Source of the DNA: Oceanihabitans sp. 2_MG-2023
Lineage (GTDB): Bacteria; Bacteroidota; Bacteroidia; Flavobacteriales; Flavobacteriaceae
Direction: 5' to 3'
DNA length: 64,000 nt
Assembly: GCF_030547245.1 (NCBI RefSeq)
Contig: NZ_JAUOQT010000001.1
Location: forward strand, 682,001 to 746,000
The notes beneath the pieces were generated by a model, which saw only the letters and a list, made by a program, of their open reading frames with translations, was not told the DNA's origin and made no database searches. Positions within the stretch are counted from its first letter, which is position 1. The number at the start of each line of letters is the position of its first letter. A program made the position numbers and the translations under genes. Positions 25,112 to 34,565 of this stretch are shown here, piece after piece.

Positions 25112-26017
25112 ATGAGTAAATATTACTTAAATTATTTAGACGAATTAGAAAGTGAAGCAATTTTTGTATTGCGTGAAGTTTGGGCACAATTTGAAAATCC
25201 AGTGATATTGTTTTCTGGAGGAAAAGACTCTATTTTAGTAACACATTTAGCTAAAAAAGCATTTTATCCAGCTAAAATACCATTCCCATTAATGCATGTC
25301 GATACAGGACATAATTTCCCGGAGACTATTCAATTTAGAGATAATACCATTACAGAATTAGGTGTAGAATTAATTGTTGGTTCTGTACAAGAATCTATAG
25401 ATGAAGGTAGAGTAGCAGAAGAAAAAGGTAAAAATGCAACACGTAACGCACTTCAAACAACAACGCTTTTAGATGCTATAGAATCTAATAAAATAGACTG
25501 TGCTATTGGTGGAGGAAGACGTGATGAAGAAAAAGCAAGAGCAAAAGAACGTTTCTTTTCACATCGAGACGATTTTGGGCAATGGGACCCAAAAAACCAA
25601 AGACCAGAATTATGGAATATCTTTAACGGTAAGCACTTTGAAGGCGAGCATTTTAGAGCATTTCCAATAAGTAACTGGACAGAAATGGATGTTTGGAATT
25701 ACATTAAAAGAGAAAATATTGCGATACCATCTTTATACTTTGCACACGAACGAGAAGTTGTTTGGAGACAAGACACATGGATTCCTTACTCCGAATTTTT
25801 AGTTTTAGAAGAACACGAAGAAGTTGTAACTAAAAAAATACGTTTTAGAACCTTAGGCGATATTACGATCACCGGAGGAGACGAATCGGAAGCAGATACA
25901 TTAGAGAAAATAGCTGCAGAAGTTGCAGGAATGCGAAATACAGAAAGAGGAAACCGAAGTGATGATAAACGATCTGAATCTGCAATGGAAGATAGAAAAC
26001 GCCAAGGATATTTCTAA
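25112..26017 (+). CDS. cysD: Sulfate adenylyltransferase subunit 2 (ATP sulfurylase)
   Basis: CysD is the catalytic ATP-sulfurylase subunit that forms APS from sulfate and ATP. The 301 residues have the PP-loop motif LFSGGKDS (about 33-40), MHVDTGHNFPETIQFRD and the GGGRRDEEKARAKER segment. FPISNWTEMDVW and the late RFRTLGD follow. The gene is preceded by a 254-base gap, the largest inside the locus, with a possible -7 box (TAACTTTG at 24990). It pairs with cysN downstream. Confidence 0.97.
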   Translation: MSKYYLNYLDELESEAIFVLREVWAQFENPVILFSGGKDSILVTHLAKKAFYPAKIPFPLMHVDTGHNFPETIQFRDNTITELGVELIVGSVQESIDEGRVAEEKGKNATRNALQTTTLLDAIESNKIDCAIGGGRRDEEKARAKERFFSHRDDFGQWDPKNQRPELWNIFNGKHFEGEHFRAFPISNWTEMDVWNYIKRENIAIPSLYFAHEREVVWRQDTWIPYSEFLVLEEHEEVVTKKIRFRTLGDITITGGDESEADTLEKIAAEVAGMRNTERGNRSDDKRSESAMEDRKRQGYF

Positions 26018-26134
26018 AAATCATTAATTAAAGAGAAAATCACTTTCAGTATTACTAAAATCAAAAATATATTTTGAAGGAAAGTTCCAAATCCATTTTT
26101 AGGTAGGTCTTTTCAAATTATAAAAAAGCAAAAA

Positions 26135-27388
26135 ATGTTAGACAATAATCAACTATTACGTTTTACTACAGCAGGAAGTGTAGATGATGGGAAAAGCACT
26201 TTAATTGGTCGTTTATTATATGATTCTAAATCAATATTTGAAGACCAACTTGAAGCAATAACAAAAACAAGTAATAAAAAAGGGCATGAAGGTGTAGATT
26301 TAGCTCTATTTACAGATGGCTTACGTGATGAACGCGAGCAAGGAATTACGATAGATGTTGCCTACAGATATTTTACAACACCAAAACGTAAATTTATTAT
26401 TGCAGATACTCCAGGACATATACAATATACTCGTAATATGGTAACAGGAGCATCTACAGCAAATGTAGCAACAATATTAATTGATGCAAGAAAAGGAGTA
26501 GTAGAACAAACAAAAAGACATGCCTTTATAGCTTCCTTACTTCAAATACCTCATATTATTGTTTGTATCAATAAAATGGATTTAGTAGATTATTCTGAAG
26601 AAGTTTACAATAAAATCATTAGACAATTTGAAGACATCGCTTCCAAAATGTTAGTAACAGATGTGCGCTTTATACCCATGAGTGCGTTAAATGGAGATAA
26701 TGTAGTAAATAAACTAGATAATATGCCTTGGTATCAAGGTGCTCCAATGCTACATACGCTAGAAACGATGCATATTAGTAGCGATATTAATAAAGTAGAC
26801 GCACGTTTTCCTGTACAAACTGTTTTAAGACCTCAAAATGATTCTCATAGAGATTATAGAGGATATGCTGGTAGGGTTGCAAGTGGTGTATTTAGAGTTG
26901 GAGATGCTATTACTGTTATGCCTTCTGGCTTTAATTCTATTATAAAATCTATAGATGCTTTAGATAAAAATCTTACAGAAGCATATGCTCCTATGTCTGT
27001 ATCCATAACTCTAGAAGACGATATCGATATTAGTCGTGGAGACATGATTGTGCGTTCCAATAATAAACCAACGGCAACACAAGACATAGAAGTAATGTTA
27101 TGTTGGTTAAATAATAAACCTGCCAAACCAAGAGCTAAATACGCTATTCAACATACCTCTAATTTGCAACAGGCAATGATTAAAGATGTAATTTATAAAA
27201 TTGATATTAATACTTTAGGTAGAAATACAGAGGATAAAGATTTAAATATGAATGATATAGCAAAACTTAAAATACGAACTACAAAACCTTTAATGGTAGA
27301 TGCTTACAGAGAAAATAGAAGCACAGGAAGTATTGTTTTAATAGACACTACCACCAACGAAACTGTTGCAGCAGGAATGATTGTTTAA
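26135..27388 (+). CDS. cysN: Sulfate adenylyltransferase subunit 1 (GTPase)
   Basis: CysN is the EF-Tu-like GTPase that drives APS synthesis by CysD. The 417 residues carry the P-loop AGSVDDGKSTLIGRLLYD (about 12-29), switch region REQGITIDVAYRYF, DTPGHIQYTRNM and the NKMDL guanine-specificity motif. Beta-barrel domains follow. Length and ending show that no APS-kinase domain is fused, consistent with a separate cysC. No cysH or sulfite reductase gene is nearby, so PAPS may be for sulfotransfer, for reduction elsewhere, or for both. Confidence 0.97.
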   Translation: MLDNNQLLRFTTAGSVDDGKSTLIGRLLYDSKSIFEDQLEAITKTSNKKGHEGVDLALFTDGLRDEREQGITIDVAYRYFTTPKRKFIIADTPGHIQYTRNMVTGASTANVATILIDARKGVVEQTKRHAFIASLLQIPHIIVCINKMDLVDYSEEVYNKIIRQFEDIASKMLVTDVRFIPMSALNGDNVVNKLDNMPWYQGAPMLHTLETMHISSDINKVDARFPVQTVLRPQNDSHRDYRGYAGRVASGVFRVGDAITVMPSGFNSIIKSIDALDKNLTEAYAPMSVSITLEDDIDISRGDMIVRSNNKPTATQDIEVMLCWLNNKPAKPRAKYAIQHTSNLQQAMIKDVIYKIDINTLGRNTEDKDLNMNDIAKLKIRTTKPLMVDAYRENRSTGSIVLIDTTTNETVAAGMIV

Positions 27389-27487
27389 GCTGGAGGGTTT
27401 TGTAAAAGACGTTAAAAGGGGTATTTTACCGGTTGACTTGTTTTTTTGTATTTTGTAGCTTGGTAACACATCGTACGAAACTAAATA

Positions 27488-27517
27488 TTGCTAAACATTT
27501 TATTTATAGTACTTTTG
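27488..27517 (+). promoter_or_regulatory. Complete Bacteroidota-type promoter before wecB
   Basis: TTG at 27488-27490, an exact 19-base spacer, then TACTTTTG at 27510-27517 match the flavobacterial consensus TTG-N19-TAnnTTTG. Transcription should start near 27523, about 46 bases before the wecB ATG. This marks a second transcription start inside the polysaccharide locus. Confidence 0.75.
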
Positions 27518-27568
27518 TAACCTTAAATGAATTTTAAAGTTTCATTAAATAAGTAAAAAGATTAATAA

Positions 27569-28699
27569 ATGAAAAAAAATCTTATCGTTTTTGGTACACG
27601 TCCAGAAGCAATTAAAATGGCCCCATTAGTAAAAGCTTTTGAAAGCGAAAACGAGCATTTTGTAACCAAAGTTTGTATTACTGCACAACACAGAGAAATG
27701 CTAGATCAGGTTCTAGATTTTTTCGAAATTAAACCAGATTACGATTTGGATTTAATGAAACCAAATCAAAACCTATATTCCTTAACTGCAGATATAATTA
27801 CCGAGTTAAAACCAATCTTAGAAGAGTTTAAACCAGACTATGTGTATGTACATGGAGATACAACAACTACCATGGCTACTAGTATTGCGGCTTTTTATTC
27901 TGGAGCACAAGTTTGTCATGTAGAAGCGGGATTAAGAACATTTAATAAAAGATCTCCTTTTCCGGAAGAAATTAATAGAAGTATTGCTGGAAGAATTTCC
28001 GATTTTCATTTTGCACCAACCCAAACTTCTAGGCAAAACTTACTAAACGAAAATATAGCAGATAAAAGCGTAATAGTTACTGGTAATACCGTAATTGATG
28101 CTTTAGAGTTTAGCAATAATAAAGTGAACTCAGCTAATTTTTCTGACCCTGAAATTGAAACCCTAAAACCAGTACTAGATAACTCTAAAAAGTTAATCTT
28201 AGTTACAGGACATAGAAGAGAAAACCACGGGCAAGGGTTTATTAATATTTGCAACGCTTTAAAGCAAATAGCTTTAGAAAACCCAGACACTCAAATAATC
28301 TATCCTGTACATTTAAATCCTAATGTGCAAAAACCAGTTTACGAATTATTAGGAGGTATAGATAACATAATGCTTATTAAACCTTTATCTTATCCAGCTT
28401 TTGTGTGGCTAATGAATAAGTCTTATTTAATTATCACAGATAGTGGTGGCGTACAAGAAGAAGCACCAAGTTTAGGGAAACCTGTTTTGGTAATGCGAGA
28501 TACTACCGAAAGACCAGAAGCTGTAGATGCAGGTACGGTACTTTTAGTAGGTACAGATACCAACAAAATAATTCAAGAGGCTAATAATCTTTTAAATAAT
28601 GTTGATAATTACAAAGCGATGAGCTTACTACATAACCCTTATGGAGATGGTACAGCTTGTAAAAAAATAGTAAACCATATTAAATTGTTACAAAAATAA
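27569..28699 (+). CDS. wecB: UDP-N-acetylglucosamine 2-epimerase (non-hydrolysing)
   Basis: Interconverts UDP-GlcNAc and UDP-ManNAc, the precursor of ManNAcA. The 376 residues have the GT-B-like epimerase fold with [13 protein letters not shown] (about 7-19) and [39 protein letters not shown] and the [29 protein letters not shown] block are highly conserved. The length and motifs separate it from the hydrolysing NeuC type found further on. It has its own strong promoter and is followed 94 bases later by wecC. Confidence 0.97.
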   Translation: MKKNLIVFGTRPEAIKMAPLVKAFESENEHFVTKVCITAQHREMLDQVLDFFEIKPDYDLDLMKPNQNLYSLTADIITELKPILEEFKPDYVYVHGDTTTTMATSIAAFYSGAQVCHVEAGLRTFNKRSPFPEEINRSIAGRISDFHFAPTQTSRQNLLNENIADKSVIVTGNTVIDALEFSNNKVNSANFSDPEIETLKPVLDNSKKLILVTGHRRENHGQGFINICNALKQIALENPDTQIIYPVHLNPNVQKPVYELLGGIDNIMLIKPLSYPAFVWLMNKSYLIITDSGGVQEEAPSLGKPVLVMRDTTERPEAVDAGTVLLVGTDTNKIIQEANNLLNNVDNYKAMSLLHNPYGDGTACKKIVNHIKLLQK

Positions 28700-28793
28700 G
28701 ACGCTATTGTTTTTGTTTTTAGTTGAGAAGAGCATCAATTAGATATTAATTCCTCTAAAAACTTGAATTCTAGCCAAGAAATAATAATAGAAA

Positions 28794-30008
28794 ATGAACA
28801 ATCCAGAAGTAGTAATGATAGGCCTAGGTTATATAGGTCTGCCTACAGCAGCATTAATTGCACAAAATAAAACCCATGTTCATGGTGTAGATATTAACCC
28901 AAAAGTTGTAGAGACTATTAATGCAGGGAAAATACACATTGTAGAACCAGAATTGGATATAGCAGTAGCTACAGCAGTAAAAGAAGGTTATTTAAAGGCA
29001 GCAACAACTCCAGTTGAAGCTAACACCTACTTAATTGTTGTACCTACTCCTTTTAAGGCAAAAAATGAACCAGATATTTCTTTTGTAGAAGCAGCAACAA
29101 GAGCCATACTTCCTCTTTTAAAGCAAGACGATTTATATATTATAGAATCGACTTCTCCTATTGGGACAACTGAAAAGATGATGGATCTTATTTATAGTGA
29201 AAGACCAGAATTAACTAATAAAATTAATATTGCGTATTGCCCAGAACGTGTATTGCCAGGAAACGTAATGTACGAATTAGTACATAATGATCGTGTAATT
29301 GGTGGTGTAAACGAAAAGGCAACTCAAAAAGCATTAGCCTTTTATCGTCAATTTATTAAAGGGGATTTACACGAAACAAATGCTAGAACTGCAGAAATGT
29401 GTAAATTGGTAGAGAACTCATCTAGAGATGTACAAATTGCATTTGCCAATGAGTTATCTTTAATATGTGATAAGGCAGACATTAATGTTTGGGAGCTTAT
29501 TAAATTGGCAAACAAACACCCAAGAGTAAATATTTTACAACCTGGTTGTGGTGTTGGTGGTCATTGCATTGCAGTAGATCCATATTTTATAGTTGCAGAT
29601 TATCCAGCTGAATCCCAAATAATAGGTAAAGCCAGAGAAATAAATAATTATAAATCTTTTTGGTGTGCAGAAAAAGTACAAACTGCCAAGTTACAATTCG
29701 AATTAAAACACGGTAGAAAACCTAGTATTGCCTTAATGGGCTTAGCTTTTAAACCAAATATTGATGATTTAAGAGAATCTCCTGCAAAATATATAGCTCA
29801 AAAAGTATTACAAAATGCGAATAACGAAGCATATTTTATTGTAGAGCCAAATATAGAGTCGCATAAAGTCTTTAAATTAACCAATTACCAAACAGCTGCA
29901 CAAGAAGCCGATATTATTGTATTTTTGGTAGCACATAAAGAATTTTCAACATTACAATTATCTAACGATAAAGTCGTTTTAGATTTTTGTGGAGTATTAA
30001 ATAAGTAA
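28794..30008 (+). CDS. wecC: UDP-N-acetyl-D-mannosamine dehydrogenase
   Basis: NAD-dependent four-electron oxidation of UDP-ManNAc to UDP-ManNAcA. The 404 residues belong to the UDP-glucose/GDP-mannose dehydrogenase family. The NAD motif GLGYIGLPTA is at about 9-18, ESTSPIGTTEKM and CPERVLPGNVMYEL follow, and the catalytic cysteine is C258 in PGCGVGGHCIAVDP. GLAFKPNIDDLRESP is near the C-terminus. It follows wecB, the usual partner. A WecG/TagA-like transferase occurs later in the locus, consistent with ManNAcA transfer. Confidence 0.94.
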   Translation: MNNPEVVMIGLGYIGLPTAALIAQNKTHVHGVDINPKVVETINAGKIHIVEPELDIAVATAVKEGYLKAATTPVEANTYLIVVPTPFKAKNEPDISFVEAATRAILPLLKQDDLYIIESTSPIGTTEKMMDLIYSERPELTNKINIAYCPERVLPGNVMYELVHNDRVIGGVNEKATQKALAFYRQFIKGDLHETNARTAEMCKLVENSSRDVQIAFANELSLICDKADINVWELIKLANKHPRVNILQPGCGVGGHCIAVDPYFIVADYPAESQIIGKAREINNYKSFWCAEKVQTAKLQFELKHGRKPSIALMGLAFKPNIDDLRESPAKYIAQKVLQNANNEAYFIVEPNIESHKVFKLTNYQTAAQEADIIVFLVAHKEFSTLQLSNDKVVLDFCGVLNK

Positions 30009-30024
30009 AATATAAAATAGAATT

Positions 30025-30567
30025 ATGAAAAAAGTATTATTAACAATAGTATTAGTAAGTGCATTAGTTTCTTGTAAAAGCGAAAAGAAAGAAGTTGAAA
30101 ATGTAATTCCCGAAGTTGAGGTTGTACAACCAGAAGTAGAAGAACCAGAAATGCCTAAATTACCAGCAAACGTAGTCCAATTAAACGATACTGTTTACGA
30201 AGGTGATGGTCTTAATCTAGTAAAAGCGCAAATACAGAATACAGAAGGAAATAAGTTTCTTATTAAAGTGTTTTTAGGTTCTGAAAATATAGATTTATAT
30301 AAAAACGGAGATTATTCTCTGTTTATTCAAAATTTTGCTTACGAAGGTGATGTAGAAAAATTAGACAAAAGATTTCAAAAAGCAGGAGTAGCATCTTATT
30401 GGGTTAATTTAAAGTCTATTAAAGACTATGATGAAGAACACGTATTATTTAAAGCTTTTGATAGCGAATTATTAGGCTTCAAAAAAACAGTAATTGGAGT
30501 AATGAATGTGAAAACAAAAACAGACGTTTTTAGAGTACAGTATGACGATACTATTTTAGTAAACTAA
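30025..30567 (+). CDS. Hypothetical lipoprotein
   Basis: A 180-residue lipoprotein (MKKVLLTIVLVSALVSC, Cys17) with a short Glu/Pro-rich spacer. A compact folded region lacking recognised motifs runs from about residue 50. It sits between wecC and the nonulosonic-acid dehydratase gene, 16 bases after the former and 42 before the latter, so it is probably co-transcribed. A lipoprotein inside a nucleotide-sugar block is unusual. It could act on the exported glycan or in the outer-membrane assembly path, but this is conjecture. Confidence 0.7.
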   Translation: MKKVLLTIVLVSALVSCKSEKKEVENVIPEVEVVQPEVEEPEMPKLPANVVQLNDTVYEGDGLNLVKAQIQNTEGNKFLIKVFLGSENIDLYKNGDYSLFIQNFAYEGDVEKLDKRFQKAGVASYWVNLKSIKDYDEEHVLFKAFDSELLGFKKTVIGVMNVKTKTDVFRVQYDDTILVN

Positions 30568-30609
30568 TAACACTTATCCATATAGTCTAAATTAAAGACA
30601 TTAAACTAG

Positions 30610-31797
30610 ATGAACAAACTCAATTTAATAGGAAGAGAAAAAGAACTTTTTATTGCAGACATTAACAATCATGAAGAAGAGTTAAGTAGCATTGTTGCTG
30701 CGTCCACTTTTTTAGTTATTGGAGGTGCAGGATCTATTGGTCAAGCCGTAGTAAAAGAGATTTTTAAAAGAAACCCATTAAAACTTCATGTTGTAGATAT
30801 TAGTGAAAATAACCTAGTGGAAGTGGTAAGAGATTTAAGAAGCTCGCATGGCTATATCGATGGCGATTTTCAAACCTTTGCACTAGATATTGGCTCTATC
30901 GAGTATGATGCCTTTATTGAAGCAGATGGTAAATACGATTATGTATTAAACCTTTCCGCTTTAAAACATGTAAGAAGCGAAAAAGATCCATTTACTTTAA
31001 TGCGAATGATTGATGTAAATGTTTTTAATACCGAAAAAACACTAGAGCAATCTATACAAAAAGGTGTTAAAAAATACTTTTGTGTATCTACAGATAAAGC
31101 AGCAAATCCTGTGAACATGATGGGAGCTTCGAAACGTATTATGGAAATGTTTTTAATGCGTAAAAGTAAAGATATTAAAATATCGACAGCACGTTTTGCA
31201 AACGTTGCTTTTTCAGACGGTTCCTTATTACATGGTTTCGATCAACGTATAAAAAAAGGGCAACCTATTGTCGCACCAAACGATATTAAACGCTACTTTG
31301 TAATCCCTAAAGAATCCGGAGAACTATGTTTAATGTCCTGCATATTTGGTGAAAATAGAGATATTTTCTTTCCAAAGTTAAGCGAAAACTTACACCTAAT
31401 TTCATTTGCAGATATAGCGGTTAAATATTTAAAAGAATTAAATTTAGAACCGTATTTATGTAAAACCGAAGACGAAGCAAGAAGTCTAATAAATACACTT
31501 CCACAAGAAGGAAAATGGCCTTGTCTATTTACTCCAAGCGATACCACTGGAGAAAAAGATTTTGAAGAATTTTTTACCGAAGGAGAAACACTAGACATGA
31601 ATCGCTTTGAAAACTTAGGAATAATTAAAAATGAAGCAAATTATAATAATGATTTGCTGGAAATGTTTACAAGTACTATTCAAAAATTAAAAAAGGATAA
31701 ACGCTGGAATAAAGAAGAAATAGTAGCGCTGTTTTTTAAAATGATTCCTAATTTCGGACATAAAGAAACCGGTAAATATTTAGACAGTAAGATGTAA
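30610..31797 (+). CDS. legB: Nucleotide-sugar 4,6-dehydratase of FlaA1/LegB type
   Basis: A 395-residue SDR of the polysaccharide-biosynthesis CapD/FlaA1 family, expected to convert a UDP- or GDP-GlcNAc to the 4-keto-6-deoxy sugar at the head of the nonulosonic-acid pathway. The NAD motif is VIGGAGSIGQ (about 37-46). NLSALKHVRSEKDP and STDKAANPVNMMGASK follow, with Met171 in place of the usual Tyr and Lys175, as is typical of this family. The C-terminal extension (about 290-395) is longer than in minimal PseB enzymes. Next to legC, neuB and neuC this suggests the legionaminic route; the symbol is inferred from context. Confidence 0.82.
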   Translation: MNKLNLIGREKELFIADINNHEEELSSIVAASTFLVIGGAGSIGQAVVKEIFKRNPLKLHVVDISENNLVEVVRDLRSSHGYIDGDFQTFALDIGSIEYDAFIEADGKYDYVLNLSALKHVRSEKDPFTLMRMIDVNVFNTEKTLEQSIQKGVKKYFCVSTDKAANPVNMMGASKRIMEMFLMRKSKDIKISTARFANVAFSDGSLLHGFDQRIKKGQPIVAPNDIKRYFVIPKESGELCLMSCIFGENRDIFFPKLSENLHLISFADIAVKYLKELNLEPYLCKTEDEARSLINTLPQEGKWPCLFTPSDTTGEKDFEEFFTEGETLDMNRFENLGIIKNEANYNNDLLEMFTSTIQKLKKDKRWNKEEIVALFFKMIPNFGHKETGKYLDSKM

Positions 31798-31802
31798 TAC
31801 CT

Positions 31803-32942
31803 ATGTATAAAGACACTATTAATTTTATTAAGGAACTGTATAATACAGATCAATTTATACCACTTCATGAACCTCGATTTGTGGGTAACGAGAAAAAGTA
31901 TTTAAATGAATGTATCGATTCTACTTTTGTATCTAGCGTAGGTAAATTTGTAGATCAGTTTGAAGCAGATGTAGCAAAATATACAGGAGCAAAATACGCA
32001 ATTGCAACTGTAAATGGTACCGCTGCATTACATATCGCCTTATTAATGGCAGGTGTAGAACAAAACGATGAGGTTATTACACAACCCTTAACATTTATAG
32101 CAACTTGTAATGCTTTAAGTTATATTGGAGCTAAGCCAGTTTTTGTAGATGTGGATAGAAATACTTTAGGTTTATCTCCAGAAAAATTAGCACACTTTTT
32201 AGCTAATAATACCGAAATGATTCATGGCGAATGTATAAACAAAACTACCAAACGCAAAATTAAAGCAGTAGTTCCTATGCATACTTTTGGTTTGCCTATT
32301 AATATAAACGAATTAATTACGGTGTGTCAAAAATATAATATTGAAGTTGTAGAAGACGCAGCAGAATCTTTAGGTAGTTATTACAACGGCAAACACACAG
32401 GTACTTCAGGTTTATTAGGTACATTAAGTTTTAATGGAAACAAAACCATTACAACTGGTGGAGGTGGTATGATTCTTACCAATAATGAAGCTCTTGCAAA
32501 AAAAGCAAAACATATTACTACAACGGCTAAAATCCCTCATCGCTGGGATTTTGAACATGATATGATAGCATATAATTATAGACTCCCTAATCTTAATGCA
32601 GCTTTAGGTTGTGCGCAAATGGAGAGCCTTCCTAGTTATATAAAAAATAAAAGAGAGTTAGCTTCGGTATATCAAAACTTTTTTAAAGATAAAGCGCAGC
32701 AATTTGTTTTAGAACCAGATAATACAAAATCTAATTATTGGTTGAATGCCTTAATCTTTTCTGATCTAAAAGAAAGAAATAGTTTTTTAGAGGAAACCAA
32801 TGATAATGGTGTTATGACAAGACCAATTTGGAAATTAATGAATAACTTGTCTATCTATGGTGCAGCTCAAACTGGAGACTTAGAAAATGCTACCTGGCTA
32901 GAAGATAGAGTAGTTAATATACCAAGTAGTGTTATTATTTAA
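31803..32942 (+). CDS. legC: PLP-dependent aminotransferase, LegC family
   Basis: A 379-residue DegT/DnrJ/EryC1-type sugar aminotransferase that should add the C4 amino group to the 4-keto sugar made by the previous gene. The internal-aldimine lysine is K214 in SFNGNKTITTGGGG. FVSSVGKFVDQFE, ATVNGTAALHIAL and EDAAESLGSYYNGK are family motifs. The first 25 residues (FIKELYNTDQFIPLHEP) are characteristic of the LegC group as opposed to PseC. It lies five bases after legB. Confidence 0.88.
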   Translation: MYKDTINFIKELYNTDQFIPLHEPRFVGNEKKYLNECIDSTFVSSVGKFVDQFEADVAKYTGAKYAIATVNGTAALHIALLMAGVEQNDEVITQPLTFIATCNALSYIGAKPVFVDVDRNTLGLSPEKLAHFLANNTEMIHGECINKTTKRKIKAVVPMHTFGLPININELITVCQKYNIEVVEDAAESLGSYYNGKHTGTSGLLGTLSFNGNKTITTGGGGMILTNNEALAKKAKHITTTAKIPHRWDFEHDMIAYNYRLPNLNAALGCAQMESLPSYIKNKRELASVYQNFFKDKAQQFVLEPDNTKSNYWLNALIFSDLKERNSFLEETNDNGVMTRPIWKLMNNLSIYGAAQTGDLENATWLEDRVVNIPSSVII

Positions 32943-32953
32943 ATATTAGAATC

Positions 32954-33592
32954 GTGAAATACTTAGTTTTTTCAGATGTTCATGGCAACTTACCGGCATT
33001 AGAGAATGTCCTAAAAAACGAACCAGATATTGAGGGATATCTCAACATTGGAGATGTAGTTAATTATGGACCATGGAGTAATGAGTGTGTTGATCTTATA
33101 GCTACGTTTAAAAATTGTTATAATATTTTAGGAAACCATGAAGAATATTTTAATAATGGAGTTTGTAATGTAGAGCACCCATTAGTGCAAATGTTTTTTA
33201 ATAAAACATATCCAGATTTTACTAAAAAAGAAGCGACTTCTAAATATAAAAATAGCCTGTTGTTTAATGAATTTGAATTGATTCATACTTTAGGAGAAAA
33301 ACGATATATATTTAGAGATACAGAAGTAAATCTAGAAAACAATATAATATTAGGCCATTCCCATCAACAATATATTAGATATATAAATAATAAACTTCTA
33401 ATAAATCCGGGAAGTATTGGGCAAAACAGAGCATTTATAAATGTATCCAATTACGTGGTTTGGGATATAGAAACAAATGAGTTTCAAATGAAATCCACAA
33501 CCTATAATTTAAAACATCTTATTTCAGAAATGAAATCAAAAAAATACCCACAAGCGTGTGTAGATTATTATCAAAACAAAAATATATATTAA
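32954..33592 (+). CDS. Calcineurin-like metallophosphoesterase
   Basis: A 212-residue protein of the YfcE/MJ0936-type phosphoesterase family. The metal ligands are in place: SDVHGN (about 7-12), GDVVNYGP (about 33-40), LGNHEEY (about 59-65) and GHSHQQ (about 139-144), with NPGSIGQNR after it. It is probably cytosolic, as no signal is seen. The substrate is unknown. Inside the nonulosonic-acid cassette it might remove a phosphate from a sugar phosphate or nucleotide intermediate, or act as a phosphodiesterase. It ends at the base before the next gene, so it appears co-translated. Confidence 0.88.
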   Translation: MKYLVFSDVHGNLPALENVLKNEPDIEGYLNIGDVVNYGPWSNECVDLIATFKNCYNILGNHEEYFNNGVCNVEHPLVQMFFNKTYPDFTKKEATSKYKNSLLFNEFELIHTLGEKRYIFRDTEVNLENNIILGHSHQQYIRYINNKLLINPGSIGQNRAFINVSNYVVWDIETNEFQMKSTTYNLKHLISEMKSKKYPQACVDYYQNKNIY

Positions 33593-34564
33593 ATGATTTT
33601 TAATGTAGGAGTAACAGGAACCGGTAGTTTAATTGGTCAAGGAATAATAAAGAGTATTCAAAATAGTGAGTATTCAAAAAATTATAGATTAGTAGGATTT
33701 GATTATTTTAAAGATACAGTAGGATCTTTTTGGTGTGAAAACAACTATGTATTACCAGATATACTTAAAAAAGAAGTTACAGAACAGGATTGGCTAGACC
33801 TATTAGTAAAACTAATAATAAAAGAAAAATTAGATATTTTATTTATTGGAGTAGATTTTGAATTACCAATCTTAGCTACTGAAAGAGAAGCAATAAAAAA
33901 ATTAACGGGTTGCCATGTTATTGTTAGCGATAAAAGGGTTATTGACATAGGAAATGATAAGTATTTAACTTATAAATTCCTGAAAGAGAATAATTTAAAT
34001 TACCCCGAAACTCACTTGGTCGATGGTCTAGATTTTAGTAGTTTAAAATATCCATTAATTATTAAACCAAGAGTTGGAGCGAGAAGTATTGGTGTTTATA
34101 AAGTGGAATCTGAAGCCGATTTAAGAGATAAAATAAAAAAAGTGGATAATCCAGTTATTCAAGAATTGGTAGGTAATGATGATACAGAATATACCTGTGG
34201 CGTTATTTTTTTCGGGGATGAACTAAAAGCACAAATACCGCTAAGAAGAACTTTAAAAGCTGGAAATACAGCAGTTTCAGAATACAGCAGTTCTTTTTCA
34301 GAAAAAATAAATGAATATGTAGCGCAAATAGCTGTTAAGTTAAAACCATTTGGATCTTGTAATCTTCAACTAAGAGTAGATAATAACGGTATCCCAAAAC
34401 TATTTGAAATTAACCCAAGGCATTCAGGAACAACATATATGCGTTCTTTATTTGGTCATAACGAAGTTATTTATACTTTAAAATACCTTCTTGAAAAGGA
34501 AGAAACAAGCTTTACGTTAAAAGAAGGTAAAGCCCTAAGATACTACGAAGAAAAATTGGTATAA
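33593..34564 (+). CDS. ATP-grasp ligase of CarB/PurT type
   Basis: A 323-residue ATP-grasp protein. The N-terminal Rossmann-like pre-ATP-grasp domain (VGVTGTGSLIGQGI, about 5-18) precedes an ATP-binding region with YPLIIKPRVGARSIGV (about 153-168). The metal-binding strand FEINPRHSGTT (about 268-278) holds the Glu-x-Asn pair. Such enzymes ligate a carboxylate to an amine or another nucleophile through an acyl phosphate. In glycan loci they are candidates for adding an amino acid or other acyl group to an amino sugar or uronic acid. It directly follows the phosphoesterase and precedes an SDR by one base. Confidence 0.85.
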   Translation: MIFNVGVTGTGSLIGQGIIKSIQNSEYSKNYRLVGFDYFKDTVGSFWCENNYVLPDILKKEVTEQDWLDLLVKLIIKEKLDILFIGVDFELPILATEREAIKKLTGCHVIVSDKRVIDIGNDKYLTYKFLKENNLNYPETHLVDGLDFSSLKYPLIIKPRVGARSIGVYKVESEADLRDKIKKVDNPVIQELVGNDDTEYTCGVIFFGDELKAQIPLRRTLKAGNTAVSEYSSSFSEKINEYVAQIAVKLKPFGSCNLQLRVDNNGIPKLFEINPRHSGTTYMRSLFGHNEVIYTLKYLLEKEETSFTLKEGKALRYYEEKLV

Positions 34565-34565
34565 A

